Assembly (NCBI GenBank): GCA_013400155.1
Contig: VXBM01000560.1
Location: 62,001 to 126,000 of the forward strand
Direction of reading: 5' to 3'
Source: Helopsaltes ochotensis
Taxonomy: Eukaryota > Chordata > Aves > Passeriformes > Locustellidae
DNA: 64,000 bases
A program made the position numbers and the translations under genes. Of this stretch, positions 51,291 through 62,400 are shown piece by piece. Numbering within the stretch: the first letter of the stretch is position 1; the number at the start of each line of letters is the position of its first letter. Below the pieces are notes generated by a model that made no database searches, was not told the DNA's origin, and saw only the letters and a list, made by a program, of their open reading frames with translations.

Positions 51291-54200
51291 TGAGCCTTTA
51301 CTGAAGGTGAATGCAACTGTTTACAGCACACCAGTACCTGTAGTCTCACTGTTGGAGGAATGTATGAAGAAAGGTGTTACTGGAATGATAAGCCTCTTGC
51401 TGACAAGGACTTAGAGAATTTTGTTTGAAAACTTGTCTACAGGGCTGCTTCTTAGATGACAGAGATATGAGATGCTCTGTGGCTTATCCTGTGCTTTATA
51501 AAATAGTGATTAAATTTCCACTGGGAATAGGATATAACTGGTGAGCGTAGGGAGGGCTACAATATCATAAATATAGTGGTTGTCCTCTCAGGAGTGCCTC
51601 AGGGAATAGGGTATTTAAAGTGAAAATCTGTTTCCTGCTTGCCCTCTATGTTGTAGCTCTCCCTGAAAGCTGCTAGACTTTGCTGATCCTTGGGGGGCAG
51701 CTGCTGAAATTGCAGCGGAATGCCCACAGATGAGAGATGCTGTCATGACAGGGAGTGATTCAAATTATTATGGTTTGTTTGTTTTTTGGGGTTTTTTTTT
51801 CAGTGAATGACTCAACTACATAGGGATACCTGTGTTATCTGCCAGATATTCTGCTCATGTTGTTCTGTATTCACAACGTCTAGATAGGTGTTTTCTTTCA
51901 AGAAAGCTGTGTAGTATTCTGCTGAAGATTTCTTTCGGACCCTCCTGCTTGTCTAGCTCAGTTCAATGACAAGGTATTGAAGGCACTTGCTTTTTTGTCT
52001 ATGTATGAGGGTTCCTACAAACCAGTGGTGATCTGTATATCTTGGTGTAAGAAAAAAGAGTTAAAATATACCTGTCAGCATAAGATGCTTTCATAATATG
52101 TGACTGGGTGAAATGCTGGGGAATAGCAGCTCATCAGTCTACTGTGCTGCAGATGGTTACTCTGTTAGTCAGACTACACTTCCTCAAGCTGATGGCTGTG
52201 TGCTTCTTCATCCTGGCCGATCTCTGACAAAAAGGGTACTGGGAGTGGAGGAAGGCTTTTTCAGGGAAGTAAAAAGCAGTGAGAATGCCTAGTTTTTCTC
52301 CCTGGAATTTTGTAGGAGGTTATGTTTTCCTTTTTTTGCACTTAGTAGGGTGATTGCTATAAATGTGTATATGTCCGAGTGTGTTTGGTCAGAAAAAATT
52401 GTTGTTATTATGCAGTTGGATTTTCCCTCATGTTCAAGTGTTTAGTTGTGGAAAAATCACAATTGTTTTGATGTTACAGCAACAGCAAATTGATATTAGG
52501 TTTTTAAACAAGACAGTACTCTGCACATTATTTTCTTGAGTAGTTGTCAGAGAGGAATTCTTTTGCAGTCTTGTCTCCAGACAGGAGGACTTCTCATAGC
52601 AGACATCACATTCATGCTCAGACCTTGTTTACAGTTCCTAATGAGAGTGAATATTTCTATTTTTTCTGTTAAGTCACTTGGCTTATCCTTAATTTGTTTA
52701 TGAAGAAGGACTGTGAATGATCTGCAGCATGTGTGAAATATTAACAGTTACTTCCCAATTCCAACTCTGCTAAATAGAACACAGGTTTGATTGCTGAGAT
52801 TTGTGAATCTGTGAAGAAAAAAAACAGTTGGGTTCTTTCTTCACAGAGATTTTATTTTTAATGAAACACCTGTATATGCAGACAGGTTTAATATTCTTAG
52901 CTCTAGTTTTAAACAATTGCTTTATCCTTTGAAAATCTCAATTGCATGTCCTCATGCTTGAATTAGCCGGAAGTGAACAGCGTGAGTTCTGTGTCTCTGC
53001 AAAGAGACACTGAGAAGTTTCATATGGCTAAAAACCTGAGAGCGGCCCACCAGCTAAATTTTGTATTTGGCATAAAGGGGTCAGATTGTTACCACACAGT
53101 CTCATGCTGGCTACAGTGGTGCTACCTGAGGAGTACAGGGAATCAGTGGTGACTGACAGATGCTAATTGTGGGTACAAGCTGCTGCTTTTCTCATTCATT
53201 GCTATAAGATGAAAGAAATCTGTGATGGTTTTTCTGCTAGTATAAAATTGCTTCTCTGTGTGTCCCTTCTGAGGCTTGATTTAACTTACAAAGGACCAAA
53301 CAAACTTGCTTTTCCCCCAGAAAACTTCTCATGTCCACATGCCTCCAAAGGGTGGCATGTAACAGTTTAGTGGAGGTTTCTTTTCCCATTGTTAGTTTTA
53401 GTGATACAAGTAGTTTGTGTACAAAAAACAAATTTGAGTTGGTTGAAGGTTTGATGCAGCCAAACTCAAGACTGTAAATAAAACTGTAAACCTATTTCTA
53501 GAGAAGCACTCAGCCTAGCAGGCTAGTCTGCTGGATAACATGTCTGTGACTGTGCAGCTAAGATGGACTTAAGCAAGTGAGTAACCAAAATGATGCAAAT
53601 AGATAGACACAAACCTCTCTTTCTGAGCTGTAACTTTGCCAGGAACAAACTTTGAGAAAATTAGTTTCTCCAAATTAATAACTCTTAATGTCCTTGTGTG
53701 CAGTGAAATGGACAAGTCTTTTTCATTACTTGGTTGACAGCTCAATATGAAAGAAAATATAGTGGCTTAGAATCAAGAATATATTCTAAATATTGTGGCC
53801 ACTTAGAATCAAGAGATCAGTTTGGAGTTTTGCTGTTTGTGGTGCGTTGTTTTTGGTTTTTTTCCTGAGACACTGAAGCACCCAGGTGGTTGGAAAACAA
53901 ACCCTCCTGAGCCTTTGGACTATTGGCATTCTATTACTAGAAATAGATATATAGATTAATTTGCTATTATGTCTGTGTGGAACAGTGAGTCTTGGGCAAT
54001 GAATAGATCAAGAATTTGACTGAACACTGGATTTGCCTTGGGTTTTTTTATTGGGATTTTGGGGTTTTTCCAGTTACTGGTTTCAACATAGTGGGGGACT
54101 AATCACAAAGGTTTTGGAGTGAGTTTCTCCTCTTTGTTTTCTGTTTATGGAGATTTTACTCTTGCTGAGATCATGAGCTGGAAATGGCAGGGTTAAAGCA

Positions 54201-54369
54201 AGACTTGCATGCTTGTCAGTCAGTCCATGACAGAGTCAGCTGGAGGAGGGCAAGAATACAGTCCTAGAGTCTGGGAAATAAAGTATATCCACTTGACACT
54301 GAAAAATGTTAGTTCAGCAGTGCAACATCATGGCAGACTTCACAGCGTACAAGTTGGTTCATCCATGTT
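51291..54369. other. Gene-free AT-rich DNA
   Basis: I see no gene. A small hairpin-capable inverted repeat lies at 52991-53010, a repeated 12-mer (ttagaatcaaga) at about 53768 and 53803, and T/G-rich low complexity near 51772-51801 and 54040-54070. No recognisable repeat body. Confidence 0.55.
52991..53010. repeat. Small perfect inverted repeat
   Basis: gtgtctct (52991-52998) and agagacac (53003-53010) are exact inverted repeats around gcaa. The stem would be 8 bp with a four-base loop. No function assigned. Confidence 0.6.
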
Positions 54370-54500
54370 CTACAAAGATGAACTTGAGCCATAACAGGTA
54401 CACAGAATTACTATGAGCTTAATGAAAACCCTTTGTGAGAAGAGACTGAAAAGAAATTGGTCGTTTAACTTTGGACAATGAAGCTGACTGGACATCAAAC
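54370..54500 (+). repeat. Probable ancient CR1/L3-type LINE fragment
   Basis: tgagaagagactgaaaagaaattggtcg, continuing tttaactttggac and aagctgactggacat, follows the order of the CR1 3' body motif (a gaggaaaggctgaaagagttgg-type block, then ttcagcttggaga-type, then agactgagagggga-type). The sequence is heavily diverged, more so than the CR1 at 50977-51290, so it would be a much older insertion. The limits are approximate, and a profile search is needed to confirm it. Confidence 0.4.
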
Positions 54501-57500
54501 CAAGTGGAGGTAGTTTAAACAGAGAGGGAAAAGATATGAGCTACTCAGTGCAAAGGACAGGCACAGGAACAAATAGTTATACAGTAGTCAGTCACAAATT
54601 TCAAGTTGGAAGTGGAAGGAGGAGCCTTGCCATGGAAAGATTCAGACTTTGAAGTAACCTTGTAATTGGAGTAGCAAGGACAAGAAATTACCAGGGAGTT
54701 TACATGATATGGTGCTGCTGATAGGGGACTGGAATTGATAACAAGGAGGTCCATCTCAGGCTTGCTTCCTACATGCTTTGTGTTCTTTTCTGGGAAGGTA
54801 AATATATGCCAGTTTCCTTTTGAAAGGACAAAATTGAAAACCATGATGCAGCAATATCTTATGGGTTTGAGACCTACCATAGACTGGTCTTAGGAATGAG
54901 AGTAACAATTAACTCATTGCCATACTATGTCTTTTTGCTGCTAAAACAATGCTGTGCTATCCCAAAAGGATAATTTGGTTATATTTCAGTTTATGACAAT
55001 TACCAAGAAAGCTGCAAAAAACATTAGGTGAATTTATATTATGGCACAAATCAAAACTAGTTTTTACTTTAAGTATTGCATCTGTTGTGTTTTCTGATAT
55101 AAAGACTATGCCACTCAGTCTAGTAATAAGTGCATGAGTGTTGAGGGAAGGATGGATTTCTCAAGTAATAAACACTTGCTGTGTTCCCCAGGCCTCACTG
55201 CCAGCTCAGCCTGGTGTGAGCTCAAGCTTTGACCTTGGCTGACCCAGTGAGGCTACGGACACTGCCATCAGGCTCTTCTGAGAGCACAGAGCCCTGCCAG
55301 GCAGTGTGTCACAAAGCACAGCTGAGGAATTCCAAAACCCCTTCTGACCCAGCACCTAGTTACGGCTTCTCAGCTGAGACTGCCGCTCCCACTGTGCATG
55401 AGTGCGCACCTCTGCTCTTGGGAGGTGGGAGCAAAAGGTGCTCATTACAAGCTGAAACCACAGCCTGCTACCTCCTTCAGGTAAAAGTCAAAGAAAATTT
55501 TTACCCTGGGCTTGTCTCAGTTGGTAAGGGATTTGATTCCTGCCTCTCAGCTGAGGATGGCTTTGAATGAGTCTTTGCCAACTCTGCTACCTGTGCATGT
55601 CAACATAAATAACAAGGGCTGACTATAAGCGCACATTTTGTCTATATTTAGGTATATCAGGACCCAATCCCTAAAATTAATAGTTTCACAACAAGGTAAG
55701 AAAAGGTGGCAAAAATTTTTGCAAGTTGTTTTAAGTTACAGACACGTTACTGGGACCCAAACAAGTGCACCTACATGACTAAAATCAAAGCATTTCTGCT
55801 GAAAGCCTTTCATAAGGTAAAACCCCATAATTGTATGGCAAATATTTAACTTTCAATAGCATTAATGACCTTGATGGAACTAATTGTAGGGATTAATGAG
55901 CACCTGAGGTTAATGGAATCAGCTCCACCCAATTGATCATTTAGAGCCTGTGCCCTGGATTTTGATCATTAGTGCTAAAAAACAAAATCAATTTTACATG
56001 GTTTGGGGCACCTTTTGACCAGCAACATTAACAATACAGATTCTTAATTTTGAAAACGACCTTCCTGCTAGATTTTTTCTCCTTTTTTTTTCCCTTACAT
56101 TGCCCTGTGTTCAATAACATGTAAGCACTAAATGAAAATGCCAAATTTCAGCATGCTGTGTTTTGAAATGCCTGGTTTATTAAGTCCTGAGGCGTGTTGA
56201 TAATAGAAGCATAACAGCTTTTTACGTGAAGCACTTGCAGATTCCAAAGTCTTACAAATGGCAGTTCTTAATGGTTTGAAAGTATTTTCTAAACACTTTG
56301 GACACTGTTTGAATTAATAACTTTGGAGTTCAACATAGTATTAAATACGTTAGTTGTGTGCGTGCCCTGCACCAGTAGGTGGTGGTTAAGGATCTGTGAT
56401 CATAAACACTTGTGCTCAAGGGCTGCTTTTAGAAACAAATCTTGGGATTTTTGAAAATACTAAGGTGTATTTCATAAAGATTGCAGTAACTTGAGGTGTT
56501 TCACTGCAGACCACATTCAGTAGTATGCAGCCTCAGGCTGAGCAGACAAAAGGGATGTCTCAGTATTGCGCTGTCATGAGATAAACATGCACAGGAAGCC
56601 AACATCAAGCATCTCCTGAACCATGTAACCAATACCTTTGCACCTGTGTTAGAATATGTCATTTATAAATTTAAATTTAGCAGTTTATTTCTGTGATGAT
56701 GTGGATGCTAAGCCTCTCCCCCCCCAACCCCCAAAGAAAACATGTTCTATAATTAAACCCCCTGCTACATGCGGATCAGATTATCAAGTATGAGAGTTAA
56801 AGGAAATTAATAAGAGTCCAGTTTTTCAAGTGAAACATGGGAAATAGGGTTCTGTGTCTCAGTACCACAAGGTATCTGATCTTAGTAGCAGCAATATATG
56901 CAGAAGCAGCAGGAATCTCACAGGATATCGAAATCTTACACCTGCTTTTTAGACCTCATTGTGAAATATCCCACAGATCAAGTGTATCTGTTTTTATGCA
57001 TACGTGTAGTTAAAATATAAGAAAGGCTTTTTCAAAAATTAATATTTTGCCTAAACAAGCATTACTACAAGGTAACAGAAGTGCCATTTTTCTGTTTGAT
57101 ACCAAGTAGTGTTTTATTTTACTGCAGAATCCTTTTTTTTCTTCTTTCCCTGTACTTTGTTCCAAGTGTAGGAGTGGATTATTAGCCCATTCAATACAAA
57201 TAGCCTTTATTTTCTGTGTGATCATAATTAAATGTGAAAATTTTTATCAGATAGAAAAAAACGTGACCACTACAATCCTAAAGTGTAAAGAAAGGAGAGG
57301 AAATTACCTTACAGAAAATCTGTGAAAAATGCACCTGTCTGGTTCAGTGTCAAGTTATACGATTTAAGAAATTAAAATTGTGTTTTTTACGTTTTTGAAA
57401 AAAAATTTCAGCTTTATGCACTGTTACATCATGTTAAAACATGTGCTTAACTTATATTTTTGGTTGGCTTGAAAATTCTGCAGGTCTCATGCCTCTCTAA

Positions 57501-58304
57501 TAGATTTTACCTTAAATGTCCTCTAAATTTCATCTTGAGTATGCGGGTTAGTTGATGGCATAATTTGTTTCTGCTTGGTCTAACCACAAGCACCTGAAGA
57601 TTTCAATTGGCATCTATTTTGTTGGGGCTTTTTCGCTGCTGGATTTGCCTTAGAAATACTAGAACAATTACTCAAGTATAGTGACATTACTGTTGTACTG
57701 TGAGCAAATTTCTAATGGGTTTTTGATTGTGGTGATTACACAACCCTAGGTACTCACTCCTCCACTCAATTCAGTGGAGTCTTATTAATGTTATTTTTTT
57801 TATAGCACTGTTAGTTTTCATAGATATTTCTCTATGGGATTTTGATTACTGTTTAAAATGCTTCTGAAAATCTTATTTTAATACTACATACTTGGTCCTT
57901 CCCGGTGAAATGCTTGGGGAAAGGCTGGTGAGGCTGTAAAAGAAATGGTGAATGCAGGGAAGGTGCAGAGAAGCCTCTGCCCTGCGCTCTGCAGCCCCAT
58001 AAACAACTTGCTAACGAGCACCGGGTAATGGCTGTGGATGCTAAATAATCTCTTTGCCTGCCATTGAGCGGACGTGTTGAAAATATGGTAGTTTTTAAAA
58101 ATTAGTCTTTCTAGGGGAAAACAAATAATTTTCTGTTTGATGCACACCACCTTTTTAATAACATTCCATGGTATCACACTGAGGAGAAAACAAAATAAAT
58201 TCAGCAAATGTAGAAATCGATAGAGAAGCTGGTATTTCCTCCGGTGAATAAAATCAATTACATCTTCAGAAGAGGCGTATCTTTAAAACAAATTAAAAGC
58301 CCCA
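54501..58304. other. Gene-free DNA upstream of the CpG island
   Basis: I see no gene. A GC-richer patch at 55180-55480 ends in ttcag|gtaaaag but has stops in all frames soon after its best acceptor, so I do not call an exon. The 55860-56040 stretch (aattgatcatttagagcc, tttgatcattagtgc) has the look of a conserved noncoding element, but this is impression only. Approaching 58300 the sequence is AT-rich until an abrupt GC rise. Confidence 0.5.
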
Positions 58305-59035
58305 AAGAGCGCGGGCGGAGGGAGAGGGAAGCTACCCCCCCTTGGTGGCGGCGGTGGCCGCGGGCTGTAGGTGTCACTGTGAACATGGCTCAGGGCCGGG
58401 CCGCCACAGCCGCCGCTCACATGTTCTGCATGCTCGGGACATTGTGTGCCGGGCTGTCGGAGGCGCTGGCAGCAGAAGGTGACATCTGGTGACTAATGGG
58501 CTCAGATGCGGGGGCCGTTCCCAGCGCTCCGGCCGCGGCAGCTGCGCCAGCGCCGCGCGGGATGCGGCGAGCGGGGGGAGCGGCTGCCTGGGGCCGATCG
58601 ATCCCTTCTCATTTCCCGGGAACCGAACATGGCCCCAGCGCAGACGTGCTCCCAGCCCCGGGCTGCTGAGAAATGCGCACACCGCCCGGCCAAGCGCGGC
58701 GCTCACCGCGTTCTCCTCTTTCCTTATCGAAACCCATCTACTTTGAAGGAAATGGCTCCACCTTAGGAGACAAAGATGGACCCTTTCCAGGCACGGGTCC
58801 GGCTCTGCGTGCGTTCTCGGGTTAGACGGGGCTCCGTCAGAGCCCAAGCGCCCTGCTCCCAGGGAAGTCCCGGCTGCCGCTCCCCGCCCTGTGCTGTGCT
58901 CGAACCCGAACCGGGCTCTCGCCGGTTCCGCTCCCGTGTGGCAGGAGACACGCATCTGTCATTGCAACTCCCCGAAAGAACGACAGCCGCAATTGCGGGG
59001 CCCGTGTTTCTCGCATTTGATCCGCCGACCGAGTG
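58305..59035. promoter_or_regulatory. CpG island, probable promoter region
   Basis: About 730 bp with sharply higher GC and dense CpG. This is unlike everything else in the window, where CpG is strongly depleted. GC-box words occur (gggcgg at 58313-58318). In vertebrates such islands usually mark transcription starts, so this is the best promoter candidate here. Orientation is undetermined. On the plus strand an ATG at 58385 has a good Kozak context (aacatgg) and opens a short reading, M-A-Q-G-R-A-A-T-A-A-A, followed by a hydrophobic M-F-C-M-L-G-T-L-C-A-G-L. A donor-like cagaag|gtgaca lies at about 58480. That could be a first coding exon with a signal peptide, but I recognise no protein. Several long frames on both strands in the island are expected simply from low stop-codon frequency at high GC. 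Confidence 0.75.
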
Positions 59036-59420
59036 TGATTTATTTGTCAAATTCTTAGAAATGGCAGAGAGAAACCACAGGAAGAGCTCAATGTTGCAGA
59101 TGGTGGTAAAAACTCTGTTATTAGCAGATCACGGTGCAAACCACACAGTGGAAAGCAAAGACAAATTCATAGCTGGAGTTCATGTTTGCAGCAGAACAGG
59201 GGTTTTAAGAGGGGCTTTCTGGTTTGTGCAGCGAAGGGAAAGGGGGGAAGTGGGCTGCGAGGTGGTAAAGGAGCATGGCTTAGTTGTGCCCATCCGCTAC
59301 AGCTACGAAGGAGTGTTTGGTGTTAGCGAGTCGCTGAAAGGAGCTGACAGAAGCCAGCAAAACCAAGAACCTGAGAACAGAAATATTTTGCTGTGCATGC
59401 TTACATACACACACAGATAA
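58776..59420 (+). CDS. Long open reading frame from the CpG island, unrecognised, doubtful
   Basis: This is the longest frame in the window: 214 codons from an ATG with strong Kozak context (aagatgg), ending in TAA. The first 85 codons lie in the GC-rich island and are arginine/serine/proline-rich, as GC-rich DNA tends to read. The remaining 130 codons lie in ordinary-GC sequence. They stay open and contain mixed residues such as D-L-F-V-K-F-L-E-M-A-E-R and V-V-P-I-R-Y-S-Y-E-G-V-F-G-V. I see no known domain, signal peptide or transmembrane segment. By rough reckoning one frame of this size in 64 kb is compatible with chance given the island. It could be a fortuitous frame in a 5' exon or a conserved noncoding block. 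Confidence 0.12.
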   Translation: MDPFQARVRLCVRSRVRRGSVRAQAPCSQGSPGCRSPPCAVLEPEPGSRRFRSRVAGDTHLSLQLPERTTAAIAGPVFLAFDPPTECDLFVKFLEMAERNHRKSSMLQMVVKTLLLADHGANHTVESKDKFIAGVHVCSRTGVLRGAFWFVQRRERGEVGCEVVKEHGLVVPIRYSYEGVFGVSESLKGADRSQQNQEPENRNILLCMLTYTHR

Positions 59421-62400
59421 TTGCATGATTTTCCATCATCCAAGCCTCTAGTGGCAGAGGGAGGGTGGAGAGTCACATGCATCAGCCCCATAAAATCTGC
59501 AAAAGCACTGTTCCTTATTCAGCCGTCGGCTGTTCCGAGACCTCACGCAGAGAATTACAACGAAATTCTATTTTCAGACTGACAGCCCTAATGCTGCTGT
59601 GTCCTTATGTTTACTTCGGTTAACTGTCAGCCCTGATAACATGCACTGTACCACAGCTGCTGCTGTGGAAAAGAAAACCCTCAGAGTGGCTGCTTTGGGG
59701 GGAGGCATTTGAGAGAAATGGAAATAGAAAAAGCAGGGGGGGCAAAAAAAAAGAAAATCTGCTTGTGTATCTACACAATGTGAGACTCAAAACAGAGATC
59801 ATTCAACTTTGTTTTCAGCACATTTCTTGATTTTAGTCTTGGTTGATAAAATATTTAACAGCCATCTTAGCACTCAGCATAGCAATAACCAAAGAACAGT
59901 CAAGCTCTTGGCCCCCACTGAGAGAATTCCAGTGGCATGAAGTTTTCTTTTCCCCCTTCCTGTATGATGTGGTGTTTAGCCTAACTCCAGATTTAATGTT
60001 AAAAAAAAACCAAAACACTTCATTATAGCATGCCCTGTTCCTGAAATATACCTATGGAAGTTGCAGATTGAATTGACACTCAGCTTCCTGTGTTTGTCTG
60101 CTTTTAAAAATACAAATGAGGTTACTTAATTTGTCCCCCAAGCGGGATGGAAATCCCCAGTTAAGATGGAATTACGTTTTTTTCACGTGGACAGAAATCA
60201 GAATGCAGTCTCTACTCCCAGGCGTGTGCTTTCTAAAAAATAAATAATAAAAAGAAAATTGGTAGAAAAAATCATCATGGGAATTCTGGAGAACAGAATT
60301 AAGTACCAAGTACGAGATTGTCCTTGTCATTCATTGCTCTCAAGTCAGGAACTGAATTAGAAAAAGTTACACTGCAGCATGTGAATTCTGAATAATAATT
60401 TTAAAATCTCTGAAATTTTTTTCCATCTGGGAAATTGGGAAAATTATAATTAAAAAGTTGGTGTAGAATCAGCTTTCCTTGTGATGATTCATACAGAAAT
60501 AGAGTACATTGATTACTAGACCATGATATGTGATAGGATCTGGGTACTTTGTTTGTTTGTTTTTTTGTGGTTTGCTTTTTTGGTTTGTTTTTTTTTTTCT
60601 TTTGGAATTGCTAAATAGTCACAGCTCCCAATCTGATTGAGCAGTGTCAACACCTTTGGAGGGTTTGCCCTTCACAACCTTTTGGTAAGAGGGGGCAGTA
60701 TCACTTCTTGAGATTTTTATTAGATCTGTCATGGGTTTTGTTGTTTTTTTCCATGTGCCAGCTGTCAGAATCAGGAAATTGCACCATCTATTCAGCTGCT
60801 GTTACTAAATAAGTAAATAGGCCTAACCCTTTCTGATAGGAAGCTTGCAATTTGGTGAGGCTCAAAAACTGCTCATCAAATACCAAGCTCCAAATCTTAC
60901 ATTTTGCAAATGATATATCCTGATGAGTTTTGGCTATCTAAATGTTCATACTTAATGAATGCTAGTAGTTATCAGTAAAGGTGGAGTAAGTATTATTCTT
61001 TATTAAAGAATTATATTACATTATTCTATAATAAAGTATTATGCTTTAAGATTACATGTTCTTTTTCCTTGATGTTGTTATGCATTGCATAGAGTGTTTC
61101 AGCTTCTCAGGGGGAGTTTTCTCACGCCAGGTTTTTATGAGAGATGCATACCTTTTTCTCCTCCTAATTCTAAATTTTAGCCTTCATATCATATTTTAGC
61201 TGATATCAGACAGTCTTTAATTCTGATTCACTAAATCTTTAGTACTTGCTTGCTCTGGAGCAGGAGCTTAAAATATAAGGGAAAAAGTTGAAGACCACTG
61301 GTAGAAAGAACAGATGAACACAAAAGGAGAGAGGAAGGGAGAAGTGTTGACAAAAACCAATTATGAGATGTAGGAAGGACACTGGGAAATGGTAACCATT
61401 AAAGAAACCCTTTAGGAGAAGGAGCATAGACTGAGACTGATATGGCTCCACAAGCAAGGCTTTTTATGGTGAGGTATGCTTAGGTTGTGACCTTAAAACT
61501 CAGATGAAGTTTCATGAGAAATCTGGCATATTTGAAATTATTAAATTAGCTGGAAGTACACCCTTTTCCAACATTTGAGTAACTTTTTTATTATTATTGG
61601 CTGAGATAGATTTTAATTTTTTCAATGAGTTCCTAACACTTGAATGACAACGGACCTTCTTATTGAGCTATTAAACTAAGTCCTAAACCACTTTTCCCTA
61701 AACAACTTAGATTTTAATGGTAAATAAATTGGCCCTACAACTTAGTTCCTTTCAGCAGCACTGATATATGAGGGGAACTTAACTGGTTGCTCAGCTTCCC
61801 AAGGCCTTTGTTTCTCCATCCGTAACACAGTGATAAGTTTTATCGGTTTTCGTTCTCTGAATGAAATCACAGGGATCTTATTTTAACAGACTGCTTAAAG
61901 TGATCTTCTTTCCAAAGGTTCTCTAGGAAAGTAATTTTCTCCAGATAGTTCAGGAAGGCATGTTAGATCTGTACATGTATTGATATTTGCCTTTCTGTAG
62001 AGCCTGGATAGCAGTCTTTCTAAATTTTCTCTGAAAGGCATGTTGCAATATATTATATAGTAACCTTCAGAGCTTCATGTTATAGGTGTGGTGTGTGTGC
62101 CTGTTCACTAGGGCTTTGTCTGGCTGGTCCTCCTGCAGTCCCTTGGGAACTTGTTACTTCTACCAGTAAGATCTGGGAAATATAGCTGTCAGCCTCATGC
62201 TGTGTCTTCAGGTGCTGATCCTTGTGTTTTCTGTTCCTTTTTCAAGTAACAGCGGCTGAGGCAGAATGGTTGTGACCACGGAAGTCAGTGTGGAAGGCAT
62301 TTAGGACACAGCCAGACCTGTGTCCATCAGTAACAGCTGGAGAGAGATGGAAGAGAACACTTTTTTTTTTATGTGAAATGACTGACCTTCCCATGCAAGG

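Noticed and set aside
55192..55481. Exon candidate between ttccccag and ttcag|gtaaaag
   Set aside because: All three frames meet stops soon after the acceptor, and the donor is only moderate.
55500..55560. tRNA-like words (ctcagttggtaag, tttgattcc)
   Set aside because: The box A-like and box B-like parts are only about 18 nt apart, far too close for a tRNA. There is no acceptor stem pairing.
55654..55697. 44-nt exon candidate between tatatttag and acaag|gtaagaaaag
   Set aside because: The donor is good but the acceptor tract is weak and the interval is very short. Two open frames give no discrimination.
58374..58955. 193-codon frame on the minus strand in the CpG island
   Set aside because: It lies wholly in GC-rich DNA where stop codons are rare, overlaps other long frames on the opposite strand, and reads as Arg/Pro/Ala/Ser-rich sequence without domains.
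60684..60702. CTCF-like core agagggggcagta
   Set aside because: It lacks the upstream CC and other informative positions of the CTCF motif.
61785..61850. Second MIR-like stretch (tttctccatccgtaac)
   Set aside because: Only one short block matches the MIR pattern. Too weak to list as a repeat.
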